A stretch of DNA of 64,000 bases from Bacillus sp. EAC (GTDB lineage Bacteria > Bacillota > Bacilli > Bacillales > Bacillaceae_G). The DNA is taken from assembly GCF_002156875.1 (NCBI RefSeq), contig NZ_NCSY01000002.1, positions 1 through 64,000 on the forward strand. The letters are read 5' to 3'. Positions within the stretch are counted from its first letter, which is position 1. Each line of letters opens with the position of its first letter. The notes under the pieces are model-generated. The model was not told where the DNA came from. It made no database searches and saw only the letters and a list, made by a program, of their open reading frames with translations. The position numbers were made by a program, and so were the translations under genes. Below are positions 46,976 through 55,232 of this stretch, piece by piece.

Positions 46976-47221
46976 ATGGCTAAATCATCTAAATTTTCAC
47001 CAGAGCAACAGAAATATGCAATCAATCAGTTACAAACATATTTTTCGCAAGAAAGAGACGAAGAGTTAAGTGAATTAAGTGCTATTTTACTAATTGATTT
47101 TATTTCAGAAAAACTTGCGCCAATGTACTACAACAAAGGTGTTGAAGATTCCCAAAGATTTATGTCTGAACGCATCGAAGATTTATACGCTTTATTATTG
47201 AAAGAACGTATTGAAGATTAA
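46976..47221 (+). CDS. DUF2164 family protein
   Basis: The 81-residue, mostly helical, charged protein fits DUF2164 (FSPEQQKYAINQLQTYFSQERDEELSELSAILLIDFISEKLAPMYYNKGVEDS, in part). Function is unknown. AAAAGAGGTAAATT precedes the ATG. It diverges from sufC. The 247 bp that follow hold no gene, only a CAACT/AGTTG hairpin near 47270 and the terminator of the next gene. Confidence 0.8.
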   Translation: MAKSSKFSPEQQKYAINQLQTYFSQERDEELSELSAILLIDFISEKLAPMYYNKGVEDSQRFMSERIEDLYALLLKERIED

Positions 47222-47409
47222 TTAAATTTTTACAAGTTAATTTATGCACATACTTAATTTAGATTATTCAACTGTAGTATAGTTGTTCAAGTTATTCTAT
47301 AAAGTTTGTTTAAAACCGATTAATATTACTCTCCAAAAAACATCACCTTACCATTATTAACGAAAAAGCCTCTTTTCATAAATAATTTTCTCCGATTTTA
47401 TAGCAAATA

Positions 47410-47444
47410 AAAGAACCTTCAAAAACACTATCGAAGGTTCTTTT
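47410..47444 (-). terminator. Terminator of the DUF4163/DUF3298 gene
   Basis: AAAGAACCTTC pairs with GAAGGTTCTTT across a 12-nt loop, with a T-run on the minus strand. Confidence 0.85.
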
Positions 47445-47468
47445 CCCACAAAAACATTAAATTTTTCA

Positions 47469-48170
47469 TCACTTTTTATACATGTGATATGGCACTACAA
47501 CTTCTGGCATCCCAGCAGCATAGGCAGCTACCTCATATTCGCCAAAAATAAGTTTAATCCCCTTCTGATCAAATACCCATAGACGATTTTTATCATTTAA
47601 TGCGATTTCATTTGGTGACTCGATCAATATATATCCGCTATATTTTTTTTGGAGTTGCTGATAGGCATACTGTTGTATAACCTTCGCCTTATTGTTTATC
47701 AGTTTAGATAAAGGAATTATCTCTCCAGTATTTATATTAAAATTATAAGTCGTTCCAACTGTCATCCCATGGGCTCCACCGGTATACGAATATTCATTAT
47801 AAATCACACTTAACTTATTTCGATCGTTAAAAGGGACTTTATAAGTAAAAATGTATTCATAAGGTCTCCATGGTCCTTGACTTGAGGTCCACTTTTTCTT
47901 AGCCTCTTTCTCTTCGAATAAAAGTTTTAAACGGTTTTTATTAGCTAGATCTGCTCCCTTTCTTAAAGTAGCATTTATTTTTTCTTGTGCAATTCTATTT
48001 TTAAGACCTTTTACTTGTGGATATGTAATTGGCGAGTTTTTTAATTTCACTTTGTAAATTTGAGCTTTTTCAATCGGTGCTAATTGTTTTACTTCTGCTT
48101 TCGTACTGCTTGGCATAATCGTCAAACTTGAGAAGATAATAACCACTATCATTCTAAAGAAATACTTCAT
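47469..48170 (-). CDS. Secreted DUF4163/DUF3298 protein (RsiV-like outer domain)
   Basis: The 233-residue protein has a signal peptide (cleavage probably after STKA, about residue 25). Two domains resemble the extracellular part of anti-sigma factor RsiV: DUF4163 (about 30-130) and DUF3298 (about 140-225, EYEVAAYAAGMPEVVVPY). RsiV binds lysozyme, but this protein lacks an anti-sigma tail and no sigma gene is adjacent, so its role is open. ATG 48170 follows GGGAGGTAATTTA. Confidence 0.8.
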   Translation of the reverse strand: MKYFFRMIVVIIFSSLTIMPSSTKAEVKQLAPIEKAQIYKVKLKNSPITYPQVKGLKNRIAQEKINATLRKGADLANKNRLKLLFEEKEAKKKWTSSQGPWRPYEYIFTYKVPFNDRNKLSVIYNEYSYTGGAHGMTVGTTYNFNINTGEIIPLSKLINNKAKVIQQYAYQQLQKKYSGYILIESPNEIALNDKNRLWVFDQKGIKLIFGEYEVAAYAAGMPEVVVPYHMYKK

Positions 48171-48362
48171 TAAATTACCTCCCATTTCTTCATGTATTAG
48201 TATGTTTATTTTGATAATGAAATATAACGTATATCAATTCTTATTTCATAGCTCTTTCTATAGCATACTATTTTTATATTTAGAAGAATGTAAATTTTTG
48301 TCATTAATCATATAATAAGGAGAAGAATACTTACCATCAATCATTAGAAAGTAGGGTTTAAT

Positions 48363-49334
48363 TTGTCTCAGATTTTCGTAGCAGGAAAAATACCAGATAA
48401 GGCTGAATCAATCTTAAGCAATTATCAAGTAAATTTATTTGAAGGCGATCAGTTAATTACTGAAGAAGAACTTTGTCATGAGGTAAAGAATGCAGAAGCG
48501 ATTTTAAGTCTTTTATCTACACCAATCAGTAAAAAAGTGATTGATGCGGCTAAAAACGCTAAAATTATTGCCAATTATGGTGCAGGATTTAATAATATCG
48601 ACGTTGATTATGCAACTGAAAAAGGGATTCATGTTACGAATACACCTTTTGTTTCGACAGATGCAACAGCGGAACTGACTATTGCCATTTTATTAGCTGT
48701 TTCAAGACGGGTTGTCGAAGGAGATCAGCTTTGCCGAACACAAGGGTTTGATGGTTGGGCTCCACTATTTTTTAGAGGAACTGAAGTAGCCGGAAAAACA
48801 CTCGGAATTTATGGTTTCGGAAATATCGGACAAGCTGTTGCAAAAAGAGCTTTAGCGTTTAATATGGACATCATTTATTCGCAACCTCGTAGATTAAGTA
48901 GTGAACTAGAAGCAAAATATAATGCTACATATGTTTCAATGGAAGAGATGCTATCAACAGCCGATTTTATTACTTTACACTGTCCGTATAAACAAGAGCT
49001 CCATCATTTATTCGGTAAAGAAGAGTTTTTAAAAATGAAGAAATCTGCATTTTTTATTAATGCTGCTAGAGGTCCTTTAGTAAATGAAAAAGAGCTAGTG
49101 AGTGCATTAAAGGATCGAGAAATTGCTGGAGCTGCCCTTGATGTATTTGAATATGAGCCAAGTATAACAGAAGAATTAAAATCACTTTCAAATGTCGTGC
49201 TAACACCGCATATTGGAAATGCAACCTATGAAACACGTGATGCAATGTCTGAAGTAGCCGCTAATAATATAGTAGAAGTCTTAAATGGAAGAAATCCAAT
49301 TTCACCCGTTAATCGAATACTAATTAAAAACTAA
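48363..49334 (+). CDS. D-isomer-specific 2-hydroxyacid dehydrogenase
   Basis: The 323-residue protein has the NAD-binding GFGNIGQAVAKRA motif (about residues 151-163) and the catalytic set: Arg in NAARGPLV, Glu in DVFEYEP and His in TPHIGN. Substrates in this family include glyoxylate, hydroxypyruvate, 2-ketogluconate and 3-phosphohydroxypyruvate; sequence alone does not choose. The start is TTG (48363) with a modest AGTAGGG site. Confidence 0.86.
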   Translation: MSQIFVAGKIPDKAESILSNYQVNLFEGDQLITEEELCHEVKNAEAILSLLSTPISKKVIDAAKNAKIIANYGAGFNNIDVDYATEKGIHVTNTPFVSTDATAELTIAILLAVSRRVVEGDQLCRTQGFDGWAPLFFRGTEVAGKTLGIYGFGNIGQAVAKRALAFNMDIIYSQPRRLSSELEAKYNATYVSMEEMLSTADFITLHCPYKQELHHLFGKEEFLKMKKSAFFINAARGPLVNEKELVSALKDREIAGAALDVFEYEPSITEELKSLSNVVLTPHIGNATYETRDAMSEVAANNIVEVLNGRNPISPVNRILIKN

Positions 49335-49368
49335 GCTTTGTTAATTTATATTATTGATATTTAATAAA

Positions 49369-49593
49369 GGCTTCCTTTAAAAGATTGTTCTATAGTCAGG
49401 TTTAAGCAAAGAATGCAAAATCGATAAATATAAGAAGTTGATTCGAGTGGAGCGCAAGGTGCTCGACTCCTGTGAGAGTCGCGAGCCAGTAGAGACTCAC
49501 GCAAGGCGCATGGGCTAAAGGAAGCTAAAGTTGCACGTGCCCCACGGAAAGCGAGAATCCTAAAGTGGAATTCAACAATCTTTTTTAATAGCC
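49369..49593 (+). repeat. Intergenic GC-rich repeat, copy F (with both outer ends)
   Basis: The outer inverted ends are GGCTTCCTTTAAAAGATTGT (49369) and AACAATCTTTTTTAATAGCC (49574-49593). The inner AGTTGATT starts at 49436. The core reads GTGGAGCGCAAGGTGCTCGA ... CACGGAAAGCGAGAATCC. The hairpin module of B, D and H is absent. This copy best shows that the element has a second, outer pair of inverted repeats. Confidence 0.82.
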
Positions 49594-49605
49594 CAAAAAC
49601 TAAAA

Positions 49606-49644
49606 AAGAAAGCTCCTAGTGAAATCACTAAGAGCCTTCTTTTT
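49606..49644 (-). terminator. Terminator of the met operon
   Basis: On the minus strand GAAGGCTCTTAGTGAT pairs with ATCACTAGGAGCTTTC, followed by TTTTTTAG, after metQ. Confidence 0.85.
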
Positions 49645-49646
49645 TA

Positions 49647-50480
49647 TTATTCGCTTACAGGTACAACTGCACCTTTATATTTTTCAATAATGAAATCTTG
49701 AATTTCTTTAGAGTGTAATACTTTTACTAAAGCTTTGATTTCTTTTTTATCTTTGTCACCTTTACGAACAGCGATGATGTTTACGTATGGTGATTCTTTA
49801 CCTTCTAATGCAATTGCATCCTTCATTGGATTTAAACCAGCATCAATCGCATAGTTTGTGTTAATTAATACTGCGTCTCCTTCTTTATGTTTATAAACTT
49901 GTGGAAGTAAACCAGCATCAACATTTGCTTCAAATTTTAAATTTTTAGGATTTTCTGCGATATCTTTTAAAGTCGCAACTGTTGGATCTACACCGTCAGC
50001 AATTTTAATTAGACCTTCTTGTTGCAATAAGCTTAACATACGACCATGGTCAGCTACTGAGTTACTCATGATAATTTTCGCACCATTCGGAAGATCATCT
50101 AAGCTCTTATATTTTTGAGAATAAACACCGATTGGCTCGATATGAATACCACCAGCGTTTTCGAATTTATATCCATTTTCTTTCATTTGTGCTTCTAAAT
50201 AAGGAATGTGTTGGAAATAGTTTGCATCTAATTCTTTAGATTGAAGTGCTTTGTTTGGTAATACATAATCTTGGAATTTAACGATTTTCAAATCGATACC
50301 TTCCTTTTTAAGTAATGGTTTTGCTTCTTCTAAAATTACTGCATGTGGAACGTTTGATGCACCAACAACTAATTCTTTATTTCCTTTTCCCTCAGCTGAA
50401 TTTTCTCCACCTTTACATGCTGCTAAAGATAATGCTAAAACGCCTGCTCCTAATAATCCTGCAATTCTTTTTAATTTCAA
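49647..50480 (-). CDS. metQ: Methionine ABC transporter substrate-binding lipoprotein
   Basis: The 277-residue NlpA/MetQ lipoprotein has lipobox LSLAAC (Cys22). Family segments include VGASNVPHAVILEEAKPLL, NYFQHIPYLEAQMKENGY and NYAIDAGLNPMKDAI. It captures methionine outside the cell. TTG 50480 starts after GGGAGGAAAAGACA. It is last of metN-metP-metQ under a SAM riboswitch. Confidence 0.94.
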   Translation of the reverse strand: MKLKRIAGLLGAGVLALSLAACKGGENSAEGKGNKELVVGASNVPHAVILEEAKPLLKKEGIDLKIVKFQDYVLPNKALQSKELDANYFQHIPYLEAQMKENGYKFENAGGIHIEPIGVYSQKYKSLDDLPNGAKIIMSNSVADHGRMLSLLQQEGLIKIADGVDPTVATLKDIAENPKNLKFEANVDAGLLPQVYKHKEGDAVLINTNYAIDAGLNPMKDAIALEGKESPYVNIIAVRKGDKDKKEIKALVKVLHSKEIQDFIIEKYKGAVVPVSE

Positions 50481-50503
50481 TGTCTTTTCCTCCCAAATTT
50501 TGA

Positions 50504-51172
50504 TTAAGCTCTTTTATCTATTTTTGTTGTAACTAAATCTCCAATGAATTGAAGAATAAATACAATAACTAAAATAATAACTGTCGCTACGAATGTAACT
50601 TGATTATTTGCACGTTGATAACCTTCCATAAAAGCTAAGTTACCAAGTCCACCTCCACCTACAACTCCTGCCATTGCTGTATACCCAACAATCGCGATTG
50701 TCGTAACAGTTAAACCTGAAATGATTGCTGGTAGTGCTTCTGGAATTAACACTTTTACAATAATGGTAAAAGTACTTGCTCCCATCGCTCTTGCTGCTTC
50801 GATTACCCCTTTATCTATTTCACGTAATCCAATCTCAACCATTCTTGCGTAAAATGGTGCGGCACCAATAATTAGTGCAGGTAATGCTGCCTTTGCACCT
50901 AACATCGTATCAAGAATAAAGATTGTAAATGGGATTAATAGAATGATTAAAATGATAAATGGTATTGAACGAAAAATATTTACAAATGCAGCTAAAATTG
51001 TGTTAATCAATTTATTTTCAAGAAGTTGATCTTTACTTGTTAAAAATAGTAATAACCCAATAATTAATCCAAAAATAAAAGTAGCTAATGCTGCAATTAC
51101 TGTCATAAATAATGTTTCTTGAGTAGCGAGTAGCATTGCCTCCCAATCAACATTTGGAAAAAGTTGTGTCAT
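50504..51172 (-). CDS. metP: Methionine ABC transporter permease
   Basis: The 222-residue permease has five hydrophobic helices and the inner-membrane EAA loop (IEAARAMGASTFTIIVKVLIPEALP, about residues 138-162) that contacts the ATPase. It begins one base after the metN stop with GGAGG inside the end of metN. It is called metI in some species. Confidence 0.94.
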   Translation of the reverse strand: MTQLFPNVDWEAMLLATQETLFMTVIAALATFIFGLIIGLLLFLTSKDQLLENKLINTILAAFVNIFRSIPFIILIILLIPFTIFILDTMLGAKAALPALIIGAAPFYARMVEIGLREIDKGVIEAARAMGASTFTIIVKVLIPEALPAIISGLTVTTIAIVGYTAMAGVVGGGGLGNLAFMEGYQRANNQVTFVATVIILVIVFILQFIGDLVTTKIDKRA

Positions 51173-51173
51173 C

Positions 51174-52187
51174 TTACGCTACCTCCACTTCAACTTGTTT
51201 TGATTCTAAATAAGAAATTGCCTCTTTGATGTTATTTGTATCACCTACAAGTTGAATCGTTAATGTTCCGTAAGAACCTTCTGCTGTTTGAACAATTTTT
51301 CCTTGCAAAATGTTAATGCCAATATCAAAGTGCTTTACTACATCAGAAATATGAGGTTGATCAGCTTGTCCATTTTTAAATGTAAGCTTATATGTTGTAT
51401 CATTCCCGATACTTTGTGAGTTTACCTGATGATTAAATTCCTCATCTGTACCTCTAATTTGTTTAACAAATTTCTTTGTTATTTCTTGCCTAGGGTGAGT
51501 AAACACATCTACTACATGTCCTTCTTCTACAACTTTTCCATTTTCCATTACTGCAACTCGTTGACAAATCTTTTGAATAACATGCATTTCATGTGTAATT
51601 AAAATAATGGTAATTCCAAGTTGTTTATTTATATTTGTTAATAAAGAAAGAATTGAATCAGTTGTTTCTGGGTCCAGCGCAGACGTAGCTTCATCACATA
51701 ACAACACATCAGGATTGTTTGCTAAAGCTCTTGCAATACCAACACGTTGTTTTTGACCACCACTTAATTCTGAGGGATATGCATTTTCTCTTCCTTCAAG
51801 TCCTACTAGTTTAATTAATTCCCTCGCACGCTCAACTCGTTCTTTTTTTGAGACCTTTGCAATTTCAAGTGGGAAAAGTATATTTTCTAACACTGTTCTC
51901 GACCACAACAAGTTAAAGTGTTGAAAGATCATGCCAATTTTTTGTCTTGCCCTACGAAGCTGGCTAGATGAACATTTTGTAATTGATTGCCCATTAATGA
52001 TTACTTCTCCATTTGTTGGACTTTCAAGTCCATTTAGCATTCGTAATAGCGTACTTTTCCCAGCACCACTATATCCGATCATGCCAAAGATTTCACCTGC
52101 TTCAATTTTTAATGTAACATTTTGTACTGCGGTAACTGTGCCCTTTTTGCTTTTGTATGTTTTACTTACATTATTTATTTGAATCAT
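51174..52187 (-). CDS. metN: Methionine ABC transporter ATPase
   Basis: The 337-residue ATPase has Walker A GYSGAGKST (about 38-46), LSGGQKQR, Walker B LLCDEATSALDP and a C-terminal ACT-like NIL domain (about 260-337), which in MetN binds methionine and stops transport. It is the first gene after the SAM riboswitch. AAAGGAGAACTA precedes the ATG. Confidence 0.95.
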   Translation of the reverse strand: MIQINNVSKTYKSKKGTVTAVQNVTLKIEAGEIFGMIGYSGAGKSTLLRMLNGLESPTNGEVIINGQSITKCSSSQLRRARQKIGMIFQHFNLLWSRTVLENILFPLEIAKVSKKERVERARELIKLVGLEGRENAYPSELSGGQKQRVGIARALANNPDVLLCDEATSALDPETTDSILSLLTNINKQLGITIILITHEMHVIQKICQRVAVMENGKVVEEGHVVDVFTHPRQEITKKFVKQIRGTDEEFNHQVNSQSIGNDTTYKLTFKNGQADQPHISDVVKHFDIGINILQGKIVQTAEGSYGTLTIQLVGDTNNIKEAISYLESKQVEVEVA

Positions 52188-52264
52188 ACATTAGTTCTCC
52201 TTTCGAAACATTCTAACAACTCACCTTCCAATTTTTTGTATGAAATGCTTTTTTTAGTCTTAAA

Positions 52265-52437
52265 AAACAAAAAAACCTTTCAACTCACATGAGCAGAAAG
52301 GTTTAACATACAAAAGTATTCCTTTCTCTCATCTCTCAAAGCAATTGCTTTGCAGGAATTAGCACCATTTCAATGACGAACATTGACGGTTGCTGGGTTT
52401 CATAGGGCACAGTCCCTCCACCTCTCTCGATAAGAGT
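52265..52437 (-). ncRNA. SAM-I (S-box) riboswitch controlling metNPQ
   Basis: On the minus strand the classic S-box runs from CTCTTATCGAGAG (about 52425-52437) through GTGGAGGGACTG, GCCCTATGAAACCC, GCAACC and GGTGCTAATTCC to GAGAGATGAGAG (52325-52337). An intrinsic terminator with stem AAACCTTT/AAAGGTTT and a T-run follows (52265-52303). When S-adenosylmethionine is bound, the terminator forms and methionine import stops. Confidence 0.97.
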
Positions 52438-52478
52438 TAACATATCAAATTATTAAGTTGTTATTTAATGTAATTCTC

Positions 52479-52507
52479 ATTCTACAAATTCCTACATAAG
52501 TTGTCAA
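52479..52507 (-). promoter_or_regulatory. met operon promoter (SigA type)
   Basis: On the minus strand there is a consensus -35 TTGACA (52502-52507), a 17-bp spacer and a -10 TAGAAT (52479-52484), about 42 bp upstream of the S-box. Confidence 0.8.
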
Positions 52508-52866
52508 CAATTTTCTAAAAGTTTTTTTTCATTAGCAACACTTGTATATTGAAAAATAGTTTCAATAAGTAACAATAAACGATAGTTTCCTTCAAAAGAA
52601 GCATCATTTAATTTTAATAATAACCCAAGTCTTTGAGTTCCTAAGCTAAGCGAACTCCATCCTTCTTTAGTAAAATTAATTCTTAATTGAGGAATGGATC
52701 GTTCTAAAATTTCTATAAATGGGGCTTTTTTGCTAAATTTAACAAATAATTTTTCATTGAGGCAATTAAACTCCACAATACGCTCCTCAATTGGTAATAT
52801 AATTTGAAGATATTCTTTCTGAATAAATAAATTCCTAGCTTGTCCAACCCACTCCTTAATTTCCAT
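52504..52866 (-). CDS. Uncharacterised protein, positional equivalent of yusD
   Basis: The 120-residue soluble protein shows alternating strands and helices (EFNCLNEKLFVKFSKKAPFIE) and ends in Cys. I do not recognise a family. Its place between yusE and the met operon is that of yusD in B. subtilis, which is only positional evidence. ATG 52866 has GAGAGGTG upstream. The met promoter -35 overlaps its last codons, so the two transcripts touch. Confidence 0.65.
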   Translation of the reverse strand: MEIKEWVGQARNLFIQKEYLQIILPIEERIVEFNCLNEKLFVKFSKKAPFIEILERSIPQLRINFTKEGWSSLSLGTQRLGLLLKLNDASFEGNYRLLLLIETIFQYTSVANEKKLLENC

Positions 52867-53038
52867 TTCGTACACCTCTCATCTTTTCGTTAATACTATT
52901 TTCTCATAGATAATCAGAGGATACTTGTCATTTCGCTCGACATTTACTTTGCAATACTACAGTTATTTACATGAATTTCTACACTATTCACCGTATTTCC
53001 CGAGAAATATGTCAAATAAACAGAAAGTGCAAACTCAA

Positions 53039-53073
53039 AATAAAATGAGTGCACCGAATTAGATGCACTCATC
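53039..53073 (-). terminator. Terminator of yusF-yusE
   Basis: ATGAGTGCA (53045-53053) pairs with TGCACTCAT (53064-53072); a T-rich stretch follows on the minus strand. It overlaps the yusE stop. Confidence 0.75.
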
Positions 53074-53398
53074 GTTTAATATATAAGTTGTATTTTTTCA
53101 ATAAATCATGTAAGTACGGAACGGATTGAAAAGCGTACACCTTTTGCTTAATTTCCCCATTCTCAAAGATAAGTAAACAAGGAACACTTTCTACTTTCCA
53201 CTTTTGAGCTTCTTCCACAATTTCATTAATGTTTATTTTACATTCTGGTAAATTTGGTAAGATCTCTTTTACTATGTCCAGCATTTTTGATGCGACTTGG
53301 CATGTACCACACATCGTTGTATAAATAAAAATAATTGTTGTCTCTTTCGATTCAATTCTTTGTAGCACTTCGTTTTTTGACCATTGATGCATATTCAT
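53069..53398 (-). CDS. yusE: Thioredoxin-like protein
   Basis: The 109-residue thioredoxin-fold protein has active site CGTC (about residues 30-33; usual thioredoxins have CGPC) and the cis-proline in ESVPCLLIF, preceded by Val-Glu-Ser. It probably handles thiol-disulfide exchange in the cytosol. ATG 53398 is close to its GAGG site; ATG 53392 has better spacing. It lies just after yusF. Confidence 0.87.
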   Translation of the reverse strand: MNMHQWSKNEVLQRIESKETTIIFIYTTMCGTCQVASKMLDIVKEILPNLPECKININEIVEEAQKWKVESVPCLLIFENGEIKQKVYAFQSVPYLHDLLKKYNLYIKR

Positions 53399-53406
53399 AA
53401 ACCTCG

Positions 53407-53763
53407 TTAATTTGTTCGTAAATAATCTGTAAAAACTAAAATATCTGCACCTAACAATACACTCGCTAAATGCTGACTTGGTGCTGTTGCCACTTCTCTA
53501 TAGCTTCTGTCAATATATAGATGCTCCGCTTGAGGAAATTCCCTTTTTAACAGCCTTCTTAGTTTTTCTCCAGCTTCATCAGCATCTACTAGAACATAAA
53601 TATCTCTAAAATCTAACATTTCAGCTAGTTCATCTAGTTTAGTAGTGCCAACTGTACCATTCGTACAAATTATATCCACTGGCTCTTTAATAATTGACTG
53701 TATTTTCTTTTTATCTGTAGTACCTTCGACAATGATAACTTTTCTTTGTTCTTCAATATTCAC
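53407..53763 (-). CDS. yusF: Toprim domain protein
   Basis: The 118-residue stand-alone Toprim domain has the glutamate in IIVEGTTDKKKI (residue 14 or so) and the DxD pair in VLVDADEAGEKLRR (about 58-60). Toprim domains cut or join nucleic acid in primases, topoisomerases and RNase M5; this short one is close to the YusF type, role unknown. The start is GTG with AGGTGA upstream. It is followed 8 bp later by yusE. Confidence 0.85.
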   Translation of the reverse strand: MNIEEQRKVIIVEGTTDKKKIQSIIKEPVDIICTNGTVGTTKLDELAEMLDFRDIYVLVDADEAGEKLRRLLKREFPQAEHLYIDRSYREVATAPSQHLASVLLGADILVFTDYLRTN

Positions 53764-53930
53764 TGGGCATCACCTAATGTAAAGGACTCAAATCATTTGT
53801 ATATAGTATATTCTATTTTTACCTGTTGTTTCCTTTTTTTATTAAAAGGAAATTGGAGCATATAATATTTCAGTAAAAAAGTACTACGATTTTTAGAAAA
53901 CTTTTATATTTAATAGTATACACATAAAAT

Positions 53931-53958
53931 AATAAAAGCGCCCAATAGGACGCTCAAA
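53931..53958 (-). terminator. Terminator of gcvH
   Basis: On the minus strand AGCGTCC, a TATT loop and GGGCGCT are followed by TTTATTATTTT. Confidence 0.72.
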
Positions 53959-53964
53959 AAATTA

Positions 53965-54348
53965 TTAATCTTGATTGATCATTTCTTCGTATTTCTCTGC
54001 AGACATTAACTCATCTAGTTCAGAAGCATTTGTTGCTTCAACAACTACCATCCATGCTTTTTCATAAGGAGATTCATTAACAAATTCAGGGTTTTCATCT
54101 AAATCTGAGTTTACTTCAATTACTTTACCACTGATTGGAGCATATAACTCAGAAACTGTTTTTACAGACTCAACACTACCAAATGGCTCGTTAACTGTAA
54201 TCTCATCACCTACTTCAGGTAGCTCAACAAATACGATATCACCAAGCTCTGATTGTGCAAAATGAGTAATACCAATATAGTACTTATTACCTTCAACTTT
54301 TACCCACTCATGTTCTTCTGAATAACGTAGTTCTTTTGGAATTGACAT
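53965..54348 (-). CDS. gcvH: Glycine cleavage system H protein
   Basis: The 127-residue lipoyl carrier has its lysine in [14 protein letters not shown] (about residue 64). It shuttles the aminomethyl group in glycine cleavage and, in Bacillus, hands lipoyl groups on to other complexes. ATG 54348 follows AGAGGAGGATTCACA. It lies 41 bp after yusI. Lipoylation depends on LipA, also in this window. Confidence 0.95.
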   Translation of the reverse strand: MSIPKELRYSEEHEWVKVEGNKYYIGITHFAQSELGDIVFVELPEVGDEITVNEPFGSVESVKTVSELYAPISGKVIEVNSDLDENPEFVNESPYEKAWMVVVEATNASELDELMSAEKYEEMINQD

Positions 54349-54389
54349 TGTGAATCCTCCTCTGATAATTACCATAAATTTATGTTATT

Positions 54390-54746
54390 TTATAACCAAA
54401 CTTTTTCAAATACTTCCTCATTAAAACCAACTGTTGCTTTGTCACCATTAAAAAGTAGTGGTCTTTTAATTAACTTGCCATCGGAACTTAATAGTTCTAA
54501 TAACTCGTCCTGAGATTTTGTTGGGATTACATCCTTTAATCCAAGCTCGCGATATTTTACACCACTTGTATTAAATAATTTATTAATCGATATCCCACTT
54601 ACTTTTAAGACATCAGCAAGTAATTCTTTTGAAGGCGGATTTAATGTAATATCTACAGGTTCTACAGATACGTTATGTTCTTTAAGCCAAGAAGCAGCTT
54701 TTCGACAAGTTCCACACTTTGGATATGTATAAAAAATGATACTCAT
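54390..54746 (-). CDS. yusI: ArsC/Spx family thioredoxin-fold protein
   Basis: The 118-residue protein has the CGTC motif near the N-terminus (YPKCGTCRKAASWL) and KRPLLFNGDKATVGF near the end, as in the Spx/MgsR/YusI branch of arsenate-reductase-like proteins. YusI lacks a proven role and is less clearly a transcription regulator than Spx. ATG 54746 has GGGAGGAG 9 nt upstream. Confidence 0.87.
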   Translation of the reverse strand: MSIIFYTYPKCGTCRKAASWLKEHNVSVEPVDITLNPPSKELLADVLKVSGISINKLFNTSGVKYRELGLKDVIPTKSQDELLELLSSDGKLIKRPLLFNGDKATVGFNEEVFEKVWL

Positions 54747-55069
54747 ATTCAGCAACTCCTCCCTCACCCTATTTTATCACATGGAATAAGTGAGTTAAAA
54801 TAGTTCAGTTCGAAAATTCTGTTATAATTTGTCATTTAACAATATTATAGCAACATTACTTCCTTTAAACTACTAAAATGTTCGTAAATAATTTAAATTC
54901 GGATGATATTTTAGAATATTTTATGACATATTTAGTATTTTACGATAAATCACACAATGAATAGTTCAAATATTTTTCAACTTGTACTAGAACTTTATTA
55001 GTATGTCTCATTTAATGGGAATATTATCCTTTCACATCTCAAAAAAACATAAAAATAATGTACCTGCGC
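54747..55069. other. Intergenic region, no gene seen
   Basis: This AT-rich stretch lies upstream of yusI and downstream of fadE and its terminator. It has several stop codons in all frames and no clear hairpin. The right side runs into repeat copy G. Confidence 0.5.
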
Positions 55070-55188
55070 GTTCTCACCTGTCCTCTACTAACACTGGAGT
55101 CTCGCACCTTCATTCGAACTAAGTTCTTTAAAAACAAGTCTACTTTAAGTATACCTTTCTAAGAACAAAAATCATTTAGAAAAGAGCC
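55070..55188 (-). repeat. Intergenic GC-rich repeat, copy G (remnant)
   Basis: The core is reduced to TTCTCACCTGTCC, GGAGTCTCGCACC and the outer right end ATCATTTAGAAAAGAGCC (55171-55188). The left half is lost. Confidence 0.6.
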
Positions 55189-55195
55189 AAAAATA

Positions 55196-55225
55196 AAAAC
55201 TGCCAATCATTCGAAAGGCAGTTTT
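55196..55225 (-). terminator. Terminator of the fad operon
   Basis: AAAACTGCC pairs with GGCAGTTTT across a 12-nt loop, a few bases past the fadE stop. Confidence 0.85.
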
Positions 55226-55232
55226 AGTAAGA

